DNA from: an uncultured Lachnospiraceae bacterium
Lineage (GTDB): Bacteria; Bacillota; Clostridia; Lachnospirales; Lachnospiraceae
Length of the DNA stretch: 35,410 bases
Assembly: GCA_934432885.1 (NCBI GenBank)
Contig: CAKRYY010000031.1
Coordinates: 1 to 35,410, forward strand
Reading direction: 5' to 3'
Shown here piece by piece: positions 19,981 to 28,162 of the stretch (position 1 is the stretch's first letter; each line of letters opens with the position of its first letter). A program made the translations under genes and the position numbers. Under the pieces are notes generated by a model. That model saw nothing but the letters and a program-made list of their open reading frames with translations. It was not told where the DNA came from and ran no database searches.

Positions 19981-20898
19981 ATGAAAAACGCAAAGGCAAA
20001 ACGAGGTAAGGTCGTACGCTATAATAAATGGGGTTATATCTTTTTAATTCCCTTCCTTCTGGTTTATGTAGTTTTCCAGTTAATTCCGTTAGTCAGCACG
20101 GTATACAACAGCTTTTTTGAAAACTACCGCTCCGGTCTGATGCAGGTAGGTCCCAACTTTATTGGACTTGAAAACTATAAATCCCTGTTTTCTACCTCTG
20201 ATATATGGATTTATACGCAGAATACCCTGATTATGTGGATTCTCGGTTTCGTACCGCAGATTGTCGTATCTCTGCTTCTGGCATCCTGGTTTGCAGACCC
20301 GCAGCTTCGTGTTAAATGTGCAGGCTTCTTCAAAACGGTTATCTACATGCCAAACCTGATCATGGCTTCCGCTTTCGCTATGCTGTTCTTTACTTTATTC
20401 GCAGACAGCGGTCCGATTAACTCTATTTTGATACAGCTTGGCATTTTAGACCAGCCCTTTAAATTCTTATCGAATGTATGGGGCACCCGCGGTCTGGTTG
20501 CTCTGATGAACTTCCTGATGTGGTTTGGTAATACCACCATCCTTCTGATGGCTGGTATGATGGGTATTGACCCGGCGCTTTTTGAAGCTGCCAGCGTTGA
20601 CGGTGCTACTTCAACACAGATTTTCTACCGGATTACGCTTCCGCTGTTAAAGCCAATCCTTTTATATGTTATGATTACCTCCCTGATCGGTGGTCTGCAG
20701 ATGTTCGACGTACCTCAGGTTTTGACAAACGGCATTGGAGATCCGATGCGTTCCTCCATGACGCTGATCATGTATCTGAACAAACACTTATTCAGTAAAA
20801 ACTTCGGTATGGGCGGTGCCCTGTCGGTTATCCTGTTCTTTATTACCGGCATCCTGAGTCTGCTTGTATATCAGTTTTCCAATCGTGAGAAAAATTAG
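19981..20898 (+). CDS. CUT1-type sugar ABC permease (MalF-like)
   Basis: One of two membrane subunits of the importer, 305 residues with about six transmembrane helices starting at NKWGYIFLIPFLLVYVVF. The cytoplasmic EAA loop reads EAASVDGATSTQIFYRITLP (about 202-221) and contacts the ATPase. The start is set at ATG 19981 because AAAGGA lies 10 nt upstream. The ATG at 19972 is only 1 nt from that site. The gene is the third of the regulator operon, separated from the binding protein by 214 bp of structured RNA. No ATP-binding subunit is encoded nearby, so a shared MsmK/UgpC-type ATPase is presumed. Confidence 0.93.
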   Translation: MKNAKAKRGKVVRYNKWGYIFLIPFLLVYVVFQLIPLVSTVYNSFFENYRSGLMQVGPNFIGLENYKSLFSTSDIWIYTQNTLIMWILGFVPQIVVSLLLASWFADPQLRVKCAGFFKTVIYMPNLIMASAFAMLFFTLFADSGPINSILIQLGILDQPFKFLSNVWGTRGLVALMNFLMWFGNTTILLMAGMMGIDPALFEAASVDGATSTQIFYRITLPLLKPILLYVMITSLIGGLQMFDVPQVLTNGIGDPMRSSMTLIMYLNKHLFSKNFGMGGALSVILFFITGILSLLVYQFSNREKN

Positions 20899-20909
20899 GA
20901 GGTGTCAGC

Positions 20910-21773
20910 ATGAATACAACAAACCAAACTCTGGACAAAGGACTCAGCATCCGAACAAGAAGAATCATTGCACATGCGGTTCTTATTTTGATAACGCTTT
21001 TGTGTCTGTTCTGGTTCTTTATACTGATTATTAACTCAACCCGCTCAAATGCGCAGTTGGCTAGAGGTTTTACTCCTATTCCGAGTACAAACCTGCTTAC
21101 AAACTGGAATAATCTGCTCGCAGGTACACTTCCTGTTTTCTCAGGTTTGACCAGCAGCCTTACCGTAGCAATCTTCAGCGCAGCTTTATCCGTTTATTTC
21201 TCAGCGATGACAGCTTATGCGATACACGCTTACGATTTCAAGCTGAAAAAAGCAATTTTTACTTTTATCTTAATGATTATGATGATTCCGACACAGGTTA
21301 CTGCTCTTGGTTTCCTGCAGCTCATCGGAAAAATGGGACTGGATGATTCCTTCATTCCCCTGATTGTTCCTACCATTGCCGCACCGGTTACCTTCTTCTA
21401 TATGAAGCAGTATCTGGAAAGCACATTGCCGCTTTCGATTGTAGAAGCAGCTCGCATTGATGGTTCCGGAGAATTCCGCACCTTCAACCACATTGTACTG
21501 CCGATGATGAAACCGGCGCTTGCAGTACAGGCAATCTTCACTTTCGTACAGAGCTGGAACAATTACTTTACACCGGCGCTCGTATTACATACAGAGAATA
21601 AGAAAACGCTGCCGATTCTGATTGCTCAGCTTCGAAGCGCAGACTTCTTAAAATTCGATATGGGTCAGGTTTATGTTATGATTCTGTTTTCGATTTTACC
21701 GGTTGTCGTTATTTATCTGATTCTTTCAAAAGCCATTGTACAGGGCATCGCCCTGGGTGGTGTAAAAGGTTAA
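20910..21773 (+). CDS. CUT1-type sugar ABC permease (MalG-like)
   Basis: The second membrane subunit, 287 residues with about six helices; the first is near residues 18-40. The EAA loop reads EAARIDGSGEFRTFNHIVLP (about 187-206). The C-terminal ending IVQGIALGGVKG is typical of MalG-type subunits. TAGGAGGTG precedes the ATG, which lies 11 bp after the first permease gene. A strong intrinsic terminator closes the operon. Confidence 0.95.
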   Translation: MNTTNQTLDKGLSIRTRRIIAHAVLILITLLCLFWFFILIINSTRSNAQLARGFTPIPSTNLLTNWNNLLAGTLPVFSGLTSSLTVAIFSAALSVYFSAMTAYAIHAYDFKLKKAIFTFILMIMMIPTQVTALGFLQLIGKMGLDDSFIPLIVPTIAAPVTFFYMKQYLESTLPLSIVEAARIDGSGEFRTFNHIVLPMMKPALAVQAIFTFVQSWNNYFTPALVLHTENKKTLPILIAQLRSADFLKFDMGQVYVMILFSILPVVVIYLILSKAIVQGIALGGVKG

Positions 21774-21798
21774 AATTCCATCCTTCCAATATGATTTG

Positions 21799-21834
21799 CA
21801 GAGCTTTCTCTATCGCAGGGAAAGCTCTGTTTTT
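21799..21834 (+). terminator. Intrinsic terminator of the ABC transporter operon
   Basis: A 10-bp perfect stem CAGAGCTTTC/GAAAGCTCTG (21799-21808 and 21820-21829) is followed at once by five T. The stop codon of the convergent FHA gene (21812-21810) falls in the loop. On the minus strand no U tract follows. Confidence 0.85.
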
Positions 21835-23339
21835 CCAAATTGGAGAAAATCTCCTCTCTTTACCTTCATTCTCACATGCGGCTCTAATAAAAGGTCATTT
21901 AAGTAAGTGCCATTGGTCGAATGAAGGTCCTCCAGATAAAGAATCCCGTCCTCCAGCAAAAATCTTGCATGAATCCTGCTGATGCTGCGGTCCTTAAGCG
22001 CCAGCGTTACCCTCTCCTTATCCTTCCCTATCAGAAAGGGAAACGTATCCAGCTTATATTCCCTGTTTTCTCCCACAAGGACATATTCCTTTTTTGCCAG
22101 CATATCTCCAAGATAAACGGTTTTCCTATCCGTCTCCTTAGACAGAAAATCTACTTCCTGCCCATACTCTTCATACGGCGATTCTCCTATTGCATTGCTT
22201 TGTATATCTTTTTTGTACTCTGTATCCTTCTGTATATTTCTGCTAATCACTGCATTTTTTCGTGCGTTTTCCCTGATTTTCATATTTCTCTGCATACTTT
22301 TGATTTCTGCATTCTCCTGCATACTTTCCCTGATTGCTGCATCTCCCTGCTCACTTTTCCTGATTGCTGCATCTCCCTGCTCACTTTTCCTGATTGCTGT
22401 ATCTCCCTGCTCACTGCTTTTGTTTCTTACTGCGCCCGCTCTTCTTTCCCGTAAAAACATATATACGCTGACTCCCGCTCCCATAAGCAGCAGGACTGCA
22501 GAAACAACAAGCCATATCAGTTCTTCTGTTTCTGTCAAAGAAAAATATGCTCTGACCAGAAAAAATGAACCGCCAAGCAGCAGCGCCATTACCGTCACAA
22601 CGGCGCCTCCCTTTGTCAGATACCGCCCCTCTCCCAATAGCGGCTCCTGTACATTTTCTTTTGAAAAGCTCTGTTCATACAGTCTGTCCGGGAATATATC
22701 CTCCTCTGTCTCTGAAAACATTTCTTTTGATGCTCCGCAGGCAGTCCTTATCTCCTGCTTCTCTTCCATCAGATTCTCCCTTAAGACTGCGTTTGGACTT
22801 TCTTCTGCCTTTTTCTCAATTTCCCTGATGGAAAGCACATCCCTTCCAGCCTGCTCATAAAAGAAATATCCCAGCTCTATGACCGCCTCTTCTTCATGGT
22901 CAAGCCGCTCCAATAGAAACTGCGCCAATGGCATAAGCGGATGCTCCCTATCTCCTTCTGTAAAATCAAATAAAAGCTTAATCTTCCCTGTTTCCATATC
23001 CATGTACAGATATTCCGGCTGATAGCATAGCCTTTTGCCATCAATCAGATATTTTTCGAGTTCTTCTATTGTCTGCGCCAATCCCAGCAAAATCTGCTTT
23101 AACTCCTGCGCAGATATTTTTTTGACTGCAAATATCTGCTCCAATGTATGAAACCCATCTATTTCATACCAGATTTCCTTTTTTCCATTTACAAGGTGCT
23201 CCTTACAGGCTGCAAGCCCATTCATTGCAGTATGTAGAACAGCTCTCCCAAAATAGCTTTCCAACAGTTCCTCCAGACAATCCTCCGCAATCAGATAAGT
23301 CTTTTGAAGCTCCCTGTAATATCGGATGTTTCCTCTCAT
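21810..23339 (-). CDS. DUF6382-FHA membrane protein, last gene of the Tad operon
   Basis: A 509-residue protein. Residues 1 to about 170 match the N-terminal domain (DUF6382-like) seen in clostridial Tad loci. Two membrane helices lie at about 246-264 and 274-296. A charged linker follows, containing 10-residue repeats of the type SEQGDAAIRK (about 308-347). A forkhead-associated domain (about 415-509) has IGKD, SRIHAR (454-459) and STNGTYLN (474-481), the phosphothreonine-binding set. It probably reads a Ser/Thr phosphorylation signal and couples it to pilus assembly, but no kinase is encoded in this window. The stop of the preceding gene overlaps its ribosome binding site AGGAG. Confidence 0.85.
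   Translation of the reverse strand: MRGNIRYYRELQKTYLIAEDCLEELLESYFGRAVLHTAMNGLAACKEHLVNGKKEIWYEIDGFHTLEQIFAVKKISAQELKQILLGLAQTIEELEKYLIDGKRLCYQPEYLYMDMETGKIKLLFDFTEGDREHPLMPLAQFLLERLDHEEEAVIELGYFFYEQAGRDVLSIREIEKKAEESPNAVLRENLMEEKQEIRTACGASKEMFSETEEDIFPDRLYEQSFSKENVQEPLLGEGRYLTKGGAVVTVMALLLGGSFFLVRAYFSLTETEELIWLVVSAVLLLMGAGVSVYMFLRERRAGAVRNKSSEQGDTAIRKSEQGDAAIRKSEQGDAAIRESMQENAEIKSMQRNMKIRENARKNAVISRNIQKDTEYKKDIQSNAIGESPYEEYGQEVDFLSKETDRKTVYLGDMLAKKEYVLVGENREYKLDTFPFLIGKDKERVTLALKDRSISRIHARFLLEDGILYLEDLHSTNGTYLNDLLLEPHVRMKVKRGDFLQFGKTELSLR
22299..22418. repeat. 30-bp tandem repeats inside the FHA gene
   Basis: Two identical 30-bp units (22329-22358 and 22359-22388), a third with a few changes (22389-22418) and a degenerate fourth (about 22299-22328) encode the 10-residue repeats of the linker. 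Unit length is a multiple of three, so copy-number change keeps the frame. Confidence 0.9.
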
Positions 23340-23351
23340 TTCATGCTTCTC

Positions 23352-23831
23352 CTATGTTTTTTCATTCCACAGCCCAAGCAGCCCTTTGGCGCTGCGACAA
23401 CGCCTGATAAAACGTTTTGGATACCAGCTATCTGCCGTCTGCTCCTGCCTTCCCTGCCAGAAGCTTTGAAAGAAAGAAATGCCCGGTGCACGCACGGAAG
23501 CAGCAGCCGAAACCTTTACCTGTGTATCTGTTATTTCAATCTGCTTTTCGACATTTGTTGCACTGGCAAGCCTCTTTACAGTGCTTCTGCTAAACTTTTC
23601 ATCTGCAATTCTTTGCTTTTCTTCTTCTCCACATTCCAGTCTTTCCATCCGCAGTGCAGTCACATAGCATCCCTGCATGAGGATGCACTGGTCGTATATA
23701 AAAAAGGAAAGATATAAAATATTTAAAATCAGGAAGAAGATAAGCGGCAGCAAAAACGAAGCCTCCACCGTCATACTCGCCTGAAAGCAGCCCGCAGCTT
23801 TCACTGAATTTATCTTTTTTTCTACTTCCAT
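23352..23831 (-). CDS. TadE-like minor pseudopilin
   Basis: A 159-residue protein with a short basic leader, the motif ASMTVEASF (residues about 19-27) and a single membrane helix to about residue 46, followed by an extracytoplasmic domain. Glu at +5 after the likely cleavage point marks it as a prepilin peptidase substrate. The C-terminal part is basic and ends near RFIRRCRSAKGLLGLWNEKT. A role as minor pilin or pilus-anchoring subunit is inferred from family and locus. Its ATG overlaps the end of prepilin peptidase 2 by 10 bp. Confidence 0.8.
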   Translation of the reverse strand: MEVEKKINSVKAAGCFQASMTVEASFLLPLIFFLILNILYLSFFIYDQCILMQGCYVTALRMERLECGEEEKQRIADEKFSRSTVKRLASATNVEKQIEITDTQVKVSAAASVRAPGISFFQSFWQGRQEQTADSWYPKRFIRRCRSAKGLLGLWNEKT

Positions 23832-24262
23832 TGCATAGCTCCCTCCAATAGATATGCCATCATAAGAAACGGTGCAAACGGCAGGTGCAGCTTTCTATTT
23901 CCCTTTTTGCAAATCAGCAGAAGAATTCCTCCAAAAGCGCTAAAGAAAAGTCCAAGCAAAAAAACGCTTACAGTTTCTCTAAGCGGCAGATAAAGTCCAA
24001 GCACACCGAGCAGCAGGGCATCCCCATAGCCAATCCGCTGCCTTGATACAAAGGCAAGCATAAAAAGCCCGCCGCCTGCTGCCAATGCACCTGCCAGAAG
24101 AAGTACATTCTGCCAGATAGATAAAAAGAAGCCGTTTACAATCACTGCTCCCGCCATGCCTCCTAGAAGCACCTGCCACGAAAGCGTCCTTTTCCGAATG
24201 TCCTCCCATGCGCATACAGTCAAAAAAATTCCTGCTAACCCATAACACAGCATTTGCTGCAT
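23822..24262 (-). CDS. Prepilin peptidase 2 (A24 family, CpaA/TadV type)
   Basis: A 146-residue polytopic aspartyl protease that should cleave the leader of the Flp pilin or pseudopilins at the cytoplasmic membrane face. The two catalytic aspartates are D21 in AWEDIRKR and D81 in the GYGD motif. The start at ATG 24262 follows GGAGGGAGAGG; the frame is open to 24487, but that part overlaps the TadE-like gene and reads as non-membrane sequence. It overlaps that gene's end by 28 bp. This is the second such enzyme in the operon, with the other at 31121-31543. Confidence 0.9.
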   Translation of the reverse strand: MQQMLCYGLAGIFLTVCAWEDIRKRTLSWQVLLGGMAGAVIVNGFFLSIWQNVLLLAGALAAGGGLFMLAFVSRQRIGYGDALLLGVLGLYLPLRETVSVFLLGLFFSAFGGILLLICKKGNRKLHLPFAPFLMMAYLLEGAMQWK

Positions 24263-25245
24263 GCGCCTCTCCCTCCTGTTTCTGAAATCGGAACAGTAAA
24301 AACTGTCCTTTTTAATCTGCTGCATGACAGTGATGCATGGTACCGATTTCCCTGTTCTGTCAGAAATACTTCCCCGCCGTTTCCTCCACAGCTCTCGCAG
24401 GGATAATATTTTGCCCCATCCGCATTCCGAAGTCTCTCTATCTCCTCCCGTTCTGCACTTCTGATAGAAAGCGCCAGATAGCTGCAATGGCGGCTTTTAT
24501 GATAAACCGTTCCTGTCTCCGTAATATAAACAAGCTCCTCCTGATTTTCTCCTGCTCCATATCCTTCGCTCCTGTATCCGGTCCATGCCTTCATGCAGCA
24601 GCGATTCGCCATCTCAAAGCCGGAAAATCCCAGAATATCTACAACCGGTCTGACCTTGTAGCAAAGCGTTAAATCCACTACATCCTGTGCTTCCCCATCA
24701 GCCGTAGGTAAAATCCGGAGTCCTCTGCTGCCTCCTTCAATCATAGAATGGTCCAGCTTCTCTTTTCCAATTCTTGCAATTACCCGTTCCTTCAGGCAGG
24801 CACCTTTTAAAGCAGAAGCCAAAGTGTCCATTTCATCGGGTATGCCCGCATCATAAGCATAGGACCACAGCGCTGTCCTGCTTACCTCCTGATGCAGCGC
24901 TGCCTCTACCATACTGTGCAGCCGGAAAAGCTCAATCAGTGAAATCATCTGGATGCAGAAGAAAAGAAAGAGCGGAAGGCAGAAGGCTGCTTCTACCGTA
25001 ATACTGGCTGTGAAAGAAGGAGATAGCGATACGCTTCTTTTGGCAGCTATCGGTGTATGTAATGCTTTGCTTTGAATCCTACAATGCTTCAAAAAAGTGA
25101 AGCCTTTCGAATGAGTGAAATTTTCTGAACTGTTTCTATGATTTGGATAAACGAATCTCATTGAACCTACTTGGGGGCCTGTCCAACGAATTGGGTGAAA
25201 TAAAACTCCTTTCCTTAAAAATCTTAAGTCCCAAAAGAAACGCAC
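24235..25245 (-). CDS. TadE-like protein with two His/Cys metal-site repeats
   Basis: A 336-residue protein if started at GTG 25245, which has AAAGGAGGA 6 nt upstream; ATG 25161 is an alternative. A basic leader of about 80 residues precedes ASITVEAAF and a membrane helix (about 84-106). An extracytoplasmic region follows. The C-terminus holds two copies of a motif of the form TExGxxYHxxxxC...CxxC. Copy 1 has H249, C254, C283 and C286; copy 2 has H303, C308, C329 and C332. The same motif is known as a tail domain in some ComEC-type and secreted nuclease proteins and probably binds zinc. Its place in a Tad locus suggests a surface-exposed minor pilin with metal sites. Confidence 0.75.
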   Translation of the reverse strand: MRFFWDLRFLRKGVLFHPIRWTGPQVGSMRFVYPNHRNSSENFTHSKGFTFLKHCRIQSKALHTPIAAKRSVSLSPSFTASITVEAAFCLPLFLFFCIQMISLIELFRLHSMVEAALHQEVSRTALWSYAYDAGIPDEMDTLASALKGACLKERVIARIGKEKLDHSMIEGGSRGLRILPTADGEAQDVVDLTLCYKVRPVVDILGFSGFEMANRCCMKAWTGYRSEGYGAGENQEELVYITETGTVYHKSRHCSYLALSIRSAEREEIERLRNADGAKYYPCESCGGNGGEVFLTEQGNRYHASLSCSRLKRTVFTVPISETGGRGACSKCCVMG

Positions 25246-25282
25246 CGCTCTCTCCTCCTTTCTTTTCAAAATCTCTTATTTT

Positions 25283-26710
25283 CTATTTCCAGTATCCAGC
25301 AGTCCTTGTAATCAGGCAGTCGCCTCCCTTTGCGGAACGCACCTGAATCTGTACAATAAAGCTGTCAACACAGTGATTGATGCAAAAATTTTCATTTCCT
25401 TCAGTCTGCCGAATATCCATTTCCACCAAATCCATAAACCGCTTATTTCTATCCTCTTTTTTTACAGTCAGAAGAAAAATATGCAGATATTCCTCATAAG
25501 AAAGCCCCGACTGACTTTTTTCTGTCTGCGGCAGATTAAGCGACAATGCACTTTCCAGTCCAAGCCTCCAGTCACTGCGGCTTTTGTAAAGCGGCACGCT
25601 TCCGCCTCCAAGCAGTGTCTTTACATCATTGACGCTCTCCGCATAAGCCCATGCAATCAAAATGGAGAATTTAATCAGCTCTGCCAGTTCTGGAAACAAT
25701 ATTACTGCTGCCAGCGTCATTGCCATCGCCTCAGCTTCCGCCTGCTTTTCTGAATCCGATAAAAGATAGATGAAATTAGACGCCTCCCGAAGCGCTAAAA
25801 TACGCTCCGTTACCGTTTGCAAATTCTCCACGTCGCAGTCTTTGCCTGCGAGCAGATATTCCATCTGGTATGTCAGATAAGAGCTGTCCTTTGGATGCAC
25901 ATAGTTTCCGCATTTTTCCATAAGATACTGACGAAACAGATTTTCTTCAAAGGGAAGGGCAGCTCTTTCTCCCGGTAAAAATCCATCCTGTTCCAGATAA
26001 CTTCGTGCAGATAAATATTCCTCTGCATGAAACTCTCTTTTAGACAGTTCTTTTCCTTCTGTCATCAATCTCAAGACTTCACTGCTGCCCCGTCTGCGGT
26101 TTATCTTATCTGCCGGATTTTTAACCGGTATTCTGTGTTTTTTCCCATCCGAATCCGTCACTGTCGTATCTACCCGGCGGATTGCCGTTTCATTTTCCTT
26201 TCTCATTTCTTTCATATCACAGGCAAAAAGAGACTCTGTTTCAAAATCTTCTGTTTCAAATTTCTGCAGCAGCGTATCTAAACCATAACGCTCCAGCATA
26301 TATTCCGCCGCCCGCCGCTCCAACACGCCGCCCATATCATCCGCTGCGCCACAGCTTTTTTCAATCTCTGCAAAATCAATCTGCAGTTCCAGCAAATCCT
26401 TTATCGAAAAGTTTCTCTGCCAGCCGCCTGCATTGAAATTTTTTTCAAGATACTCTCGAATATGCTCCTCCAAAAGGATATTGCTTTCCTCCATCGTTCC
26501 ATACGCAGCGTCAATAAAAAATAATTCATACTGCTCAAGCAGCTCCCGGTTGTATTCCGCAAGCACAGACTGCAGCGCCATATCTGTTACGCACTCCGTC
26601 TGAAACCGCATGGCATTCGTCCGTGCCGCTTGAATTACCGTAAATAAAAGGGAAATCAGAATGGACAGCACCAGCGCCAGAAATACTGTAATTTCTCCGC
26701 TTTTCTTCAT
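25283..26710 (-). CDS. DUF5702 protein of the Tad locus
   Basis: A 475-residue protein of a family found in Gram-positive Tad operons. It opens MKKSGEITVFLALVLSILIS, a short basic tail and one membrane helix, followed by a large extracytoplasmic domain. A second hydrophobic stretch lies near residues 337-360 (ILFPELAELIKFSILIAWAYA). The leader resembles TadE/TadG-type pseudopilins, but no Glu is found at +5. Function is unknown; a role in pilus anchoring or assembly is inferred from conserved location. It starts one nucleotide after the pilin stop codon with no clear ribosome binding site, so translation depends on coupling to the pilin gene. Confidence 0.82.
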   Translation of the reverse strand: MKKSGEITVFLALVLSILISLLFTVIQAARTNAMRFQTECVTDMALQSVLAEYNRELLEQYELFFIDAAYGTMEESNILLEEHIREYLEKNFNAGGWQRNFSIKDLLELQIDFAEIEKSCGAADDMGGVLERRAAEYMLERYGLDTLLQKFETEDFETESLFACDMKEMRKENETAIRRVDTTVTDSDGKKHRIPVKNPADKINRRRGSSEVLRLMTEGKELSKREFHAEEYLSARSYLEQDGFLPGERAALPFEENLFRQYLMEKCGNYVHPKDSSYLTYQMEYLLAGKDCDVENLQTVTERILALREASNFIYLLSDSEKQAEAEAMAMTLAAVILFPELAELIKFSILIAWAYAESVNDVKTLLGGGSVPLYKSRSDWRLGLESALSLNLPQTEKSQSGLSYEEYLHIFLLTVKKEDRNKRFMDLVEMDIRQTEGNENFCINHCVDSFIVQIQVRSAKGGDCLITRTAGYWK

Positions 26711-26711
26711 A

Positions 26712-26885
26712 TCAGTAAATACTGCTGCTTTTAGATGTAATCTGTGAAAAAATGTCGTTTACAAGTGCAGTCAGCTGGTCCTTGAATATGATAACCAGTG
26801 AAATCAGAACAACTAAAATCAATATCATCTCCACTGTTCCGATTCCATCCTCTTCCTTTAAAAAACGCATAATTGTTTTCATCAT
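26712..26885 (-). CDS. flp: Flp/Tad type IVb pilin (57 residues)
   Basis: The major pilin candidate. The short leader MMKTIMRFLKEEDG ends in the glycine of a prepilin site. The mature part begins IGTVEMILILVVLISLVII, with Glu at +5, and is almost only the conserved hydrophobic helix plus a polar tail QLTALVNDIFSQITSKSSSIY-like (last about 20 residues). Position +6 is Met rather than the Tyr of classical Flp pilins. AAAGGAGGAAGC precedes the first of two adjacent ATGs, the strongest site in the operon, as expected for a structural subunit. It lies between tadC and the DUF5702 gene. Confidence 0.9.
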   Translation of the reverse strand: MMKTIMRFLKEEDGIGTVEMILILVVLISLVIIFKDQLTALVNDIFSQITSKSSSIY

Positions 26886-26911
26886 AGCTTCCTCCTTTGT
26901 TTTTTATGTGT

Positions 26912-28162
26912 TTATGCTCCAAATGATGTAAATGCGGGTATCATAATAAGCGCCATAACCAATACCAGCAGCAGCGTCATAGGCAGAAGCAGCTTTGTTC
27001 CCGCTTCTTCTCCCGCCCGTTTTGCCTGCTCTCTTCTTTCAGACAATGCCTGTCTGCTTTCTTCCAGAAGCGCTGCCTTCAAACCTCCCGCACCGCTCCT
27101 TGCATACTGATTTAACAGGGCAGTAAACCGTATGATGCAGGGCAGCGCGCACCTCTCTCCCATATTTTGATATGCTTCCTTTTCAGAAATGCCGGAATCT
27201 ATCTCCCGACATACAATCAGTAACTCTTCATAGAGCGGCAGCTTCTGTTCCTGTTTTCGCTTTCCATAATCGCCTGCAATCCTTCTGACCGCTGCCGAAA
27301 CTCCAAAGCCTGCTTCCACCAGCATTGCCAAACGCATAACGACCTGCGGATACTCCCCTGCAAGCGCTTCCAGACGTTTTTTCTCTTTCTGCTTCTCCTT
27401 TTCCCTCTCTCCTGCTGCGGCAGCCGCCGCGCCTGCCACCGTCAACAGGAATATGCCAAAGCTCTTGTCCTTTTTTTGCTCATAAAAGGTAAGCTTTCTG
27501 CCCTCAAAGGCCTGTGGCAGCAGATATGTCTTTTCATCGCGGTTTTCTTCCTCCTTCATCCTTTTCTGAAGTCTCCTCCAAAAGCTCTCTGCATCCTGTG
27601 CCGGAAATACCCTTGCTGTAAATGTTCTCATTTCCTCATAGTCATACCCTTCAGCGTTTATGCTTACCTCTACCAAAACCAGTTCACCTTCCTTTGGTAT
27701 TTCATCACCCACTTTTCCCGTGGCACTTAAGATTTCCCATCTGTTGGTCCGCCAGCTTAAGGAAAACGGATACCCTGCAACCTTCTGCGGAAAATACAAC
27801 TCCCTTGTTACATGCGCAAGCGAATCATTCTGTGCCGGAATTTCCTTTTCCAGCGTATTCCACATTTCTTCACAAAGCGCAGAAAGCTCTTCTTTTTCGT
27901 ATGCCTGCGGCAAAATTTCCAATTCAAAGCCAGTGCTTTCCTTCCCTGTCTCTGCCGTCACATAAACAGTCCTTGCACCTTCGCCCTTTTCTCCTCTTGC
28001 AATCTGTGTCAGCCTGTCCTTATCTCCCGCATACTGCATTATCCATAATATAAGGGCTGCCAATGCTCCCACGCCTGCAATTACAGCATATTTTCTATAC
28101 CTTCCCTTTTTCCAGATATACAGGATGCTGCACACCAGGCCACAGCCATAAATTCCTATCAT
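26912..28162 (-). CDS. tadC: TadC-like pilus platform protein with a large N-terminal extension
   Basis: A 416-residue inner-membrane protein. The C-terminal half (about 265-416) is a type II secretion F domain: YPQVVMRLAMLVEAGFGVS, REIDSGISEKEAYQNMGER, and a final helix LLLPMTLLLVLVMALIMIPAF. It would form the assembly platform with TadB. The N-terminal part is unusual: two helices (about 3-17 and 25-43) and then about 170 residues of soluble, beta-rich sequence (VYVTAETG... to ...FTARVFP) placed before an Ala-rich helix (about 240-250). Its start overlaps the tadB stop by 4 bp (ATGA). The fold of the extension was not recognised. Confidence 0.85.
   Translation of the reverse strand: MIGIYGCGLVCSILYIWKKGRYRKYAVIAGVGALAALILWIMQYAGDKDRLTQIARGEKGEGARTVYVTAETGKESTGFELEILPQAYEKEELSALCEEMWNTLEKEIPAQNDSLAHVTRELYFPQKVAGYPFSLSWRTNRWEILSATGKVGDEIPKEGELVLVEVSINAEGYDYEEMRTFTARVFPAQDAESFWRRLQKRMKEEENRDEKTYLLPQAFEGRKLTFYEQKKDKSFGIFLLTVAGAAAAAAGEREKEKQKEKKRLEALAGEYPQVVMRLAMLVEAGFGVSAAVRRIAGDYGKRKQEQKLPLYEELLIVCREIDSGISEKEAYQNMGERCALPCIIRFTALLNQYARSGAGGLKAALLEESRQALSERREQAKRAGEEAGTKLLLPMTLLLVLVMALIMIPAFTSFGA

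Noticed and set aside
22299..22418. Tandem repeats as a CRISPR array
   Set aside because: Units are directly adjacent without spacers, in frame, and encode a protein linker.
22195..22860. 221-codon plus-strand frame with Ser/Cys/Phe-rich repeats
   Set aside because: It is the complement of the FHA protein linker repeats; composition and lack of a ribosome site mark it as an artefact.
26731..26922. 63-codon minus-strand frame at the pilin position
   Set aside because: Out of frame with the true pilin, which has the strong ribosome site, cleavage motif and hydrophobic helix.
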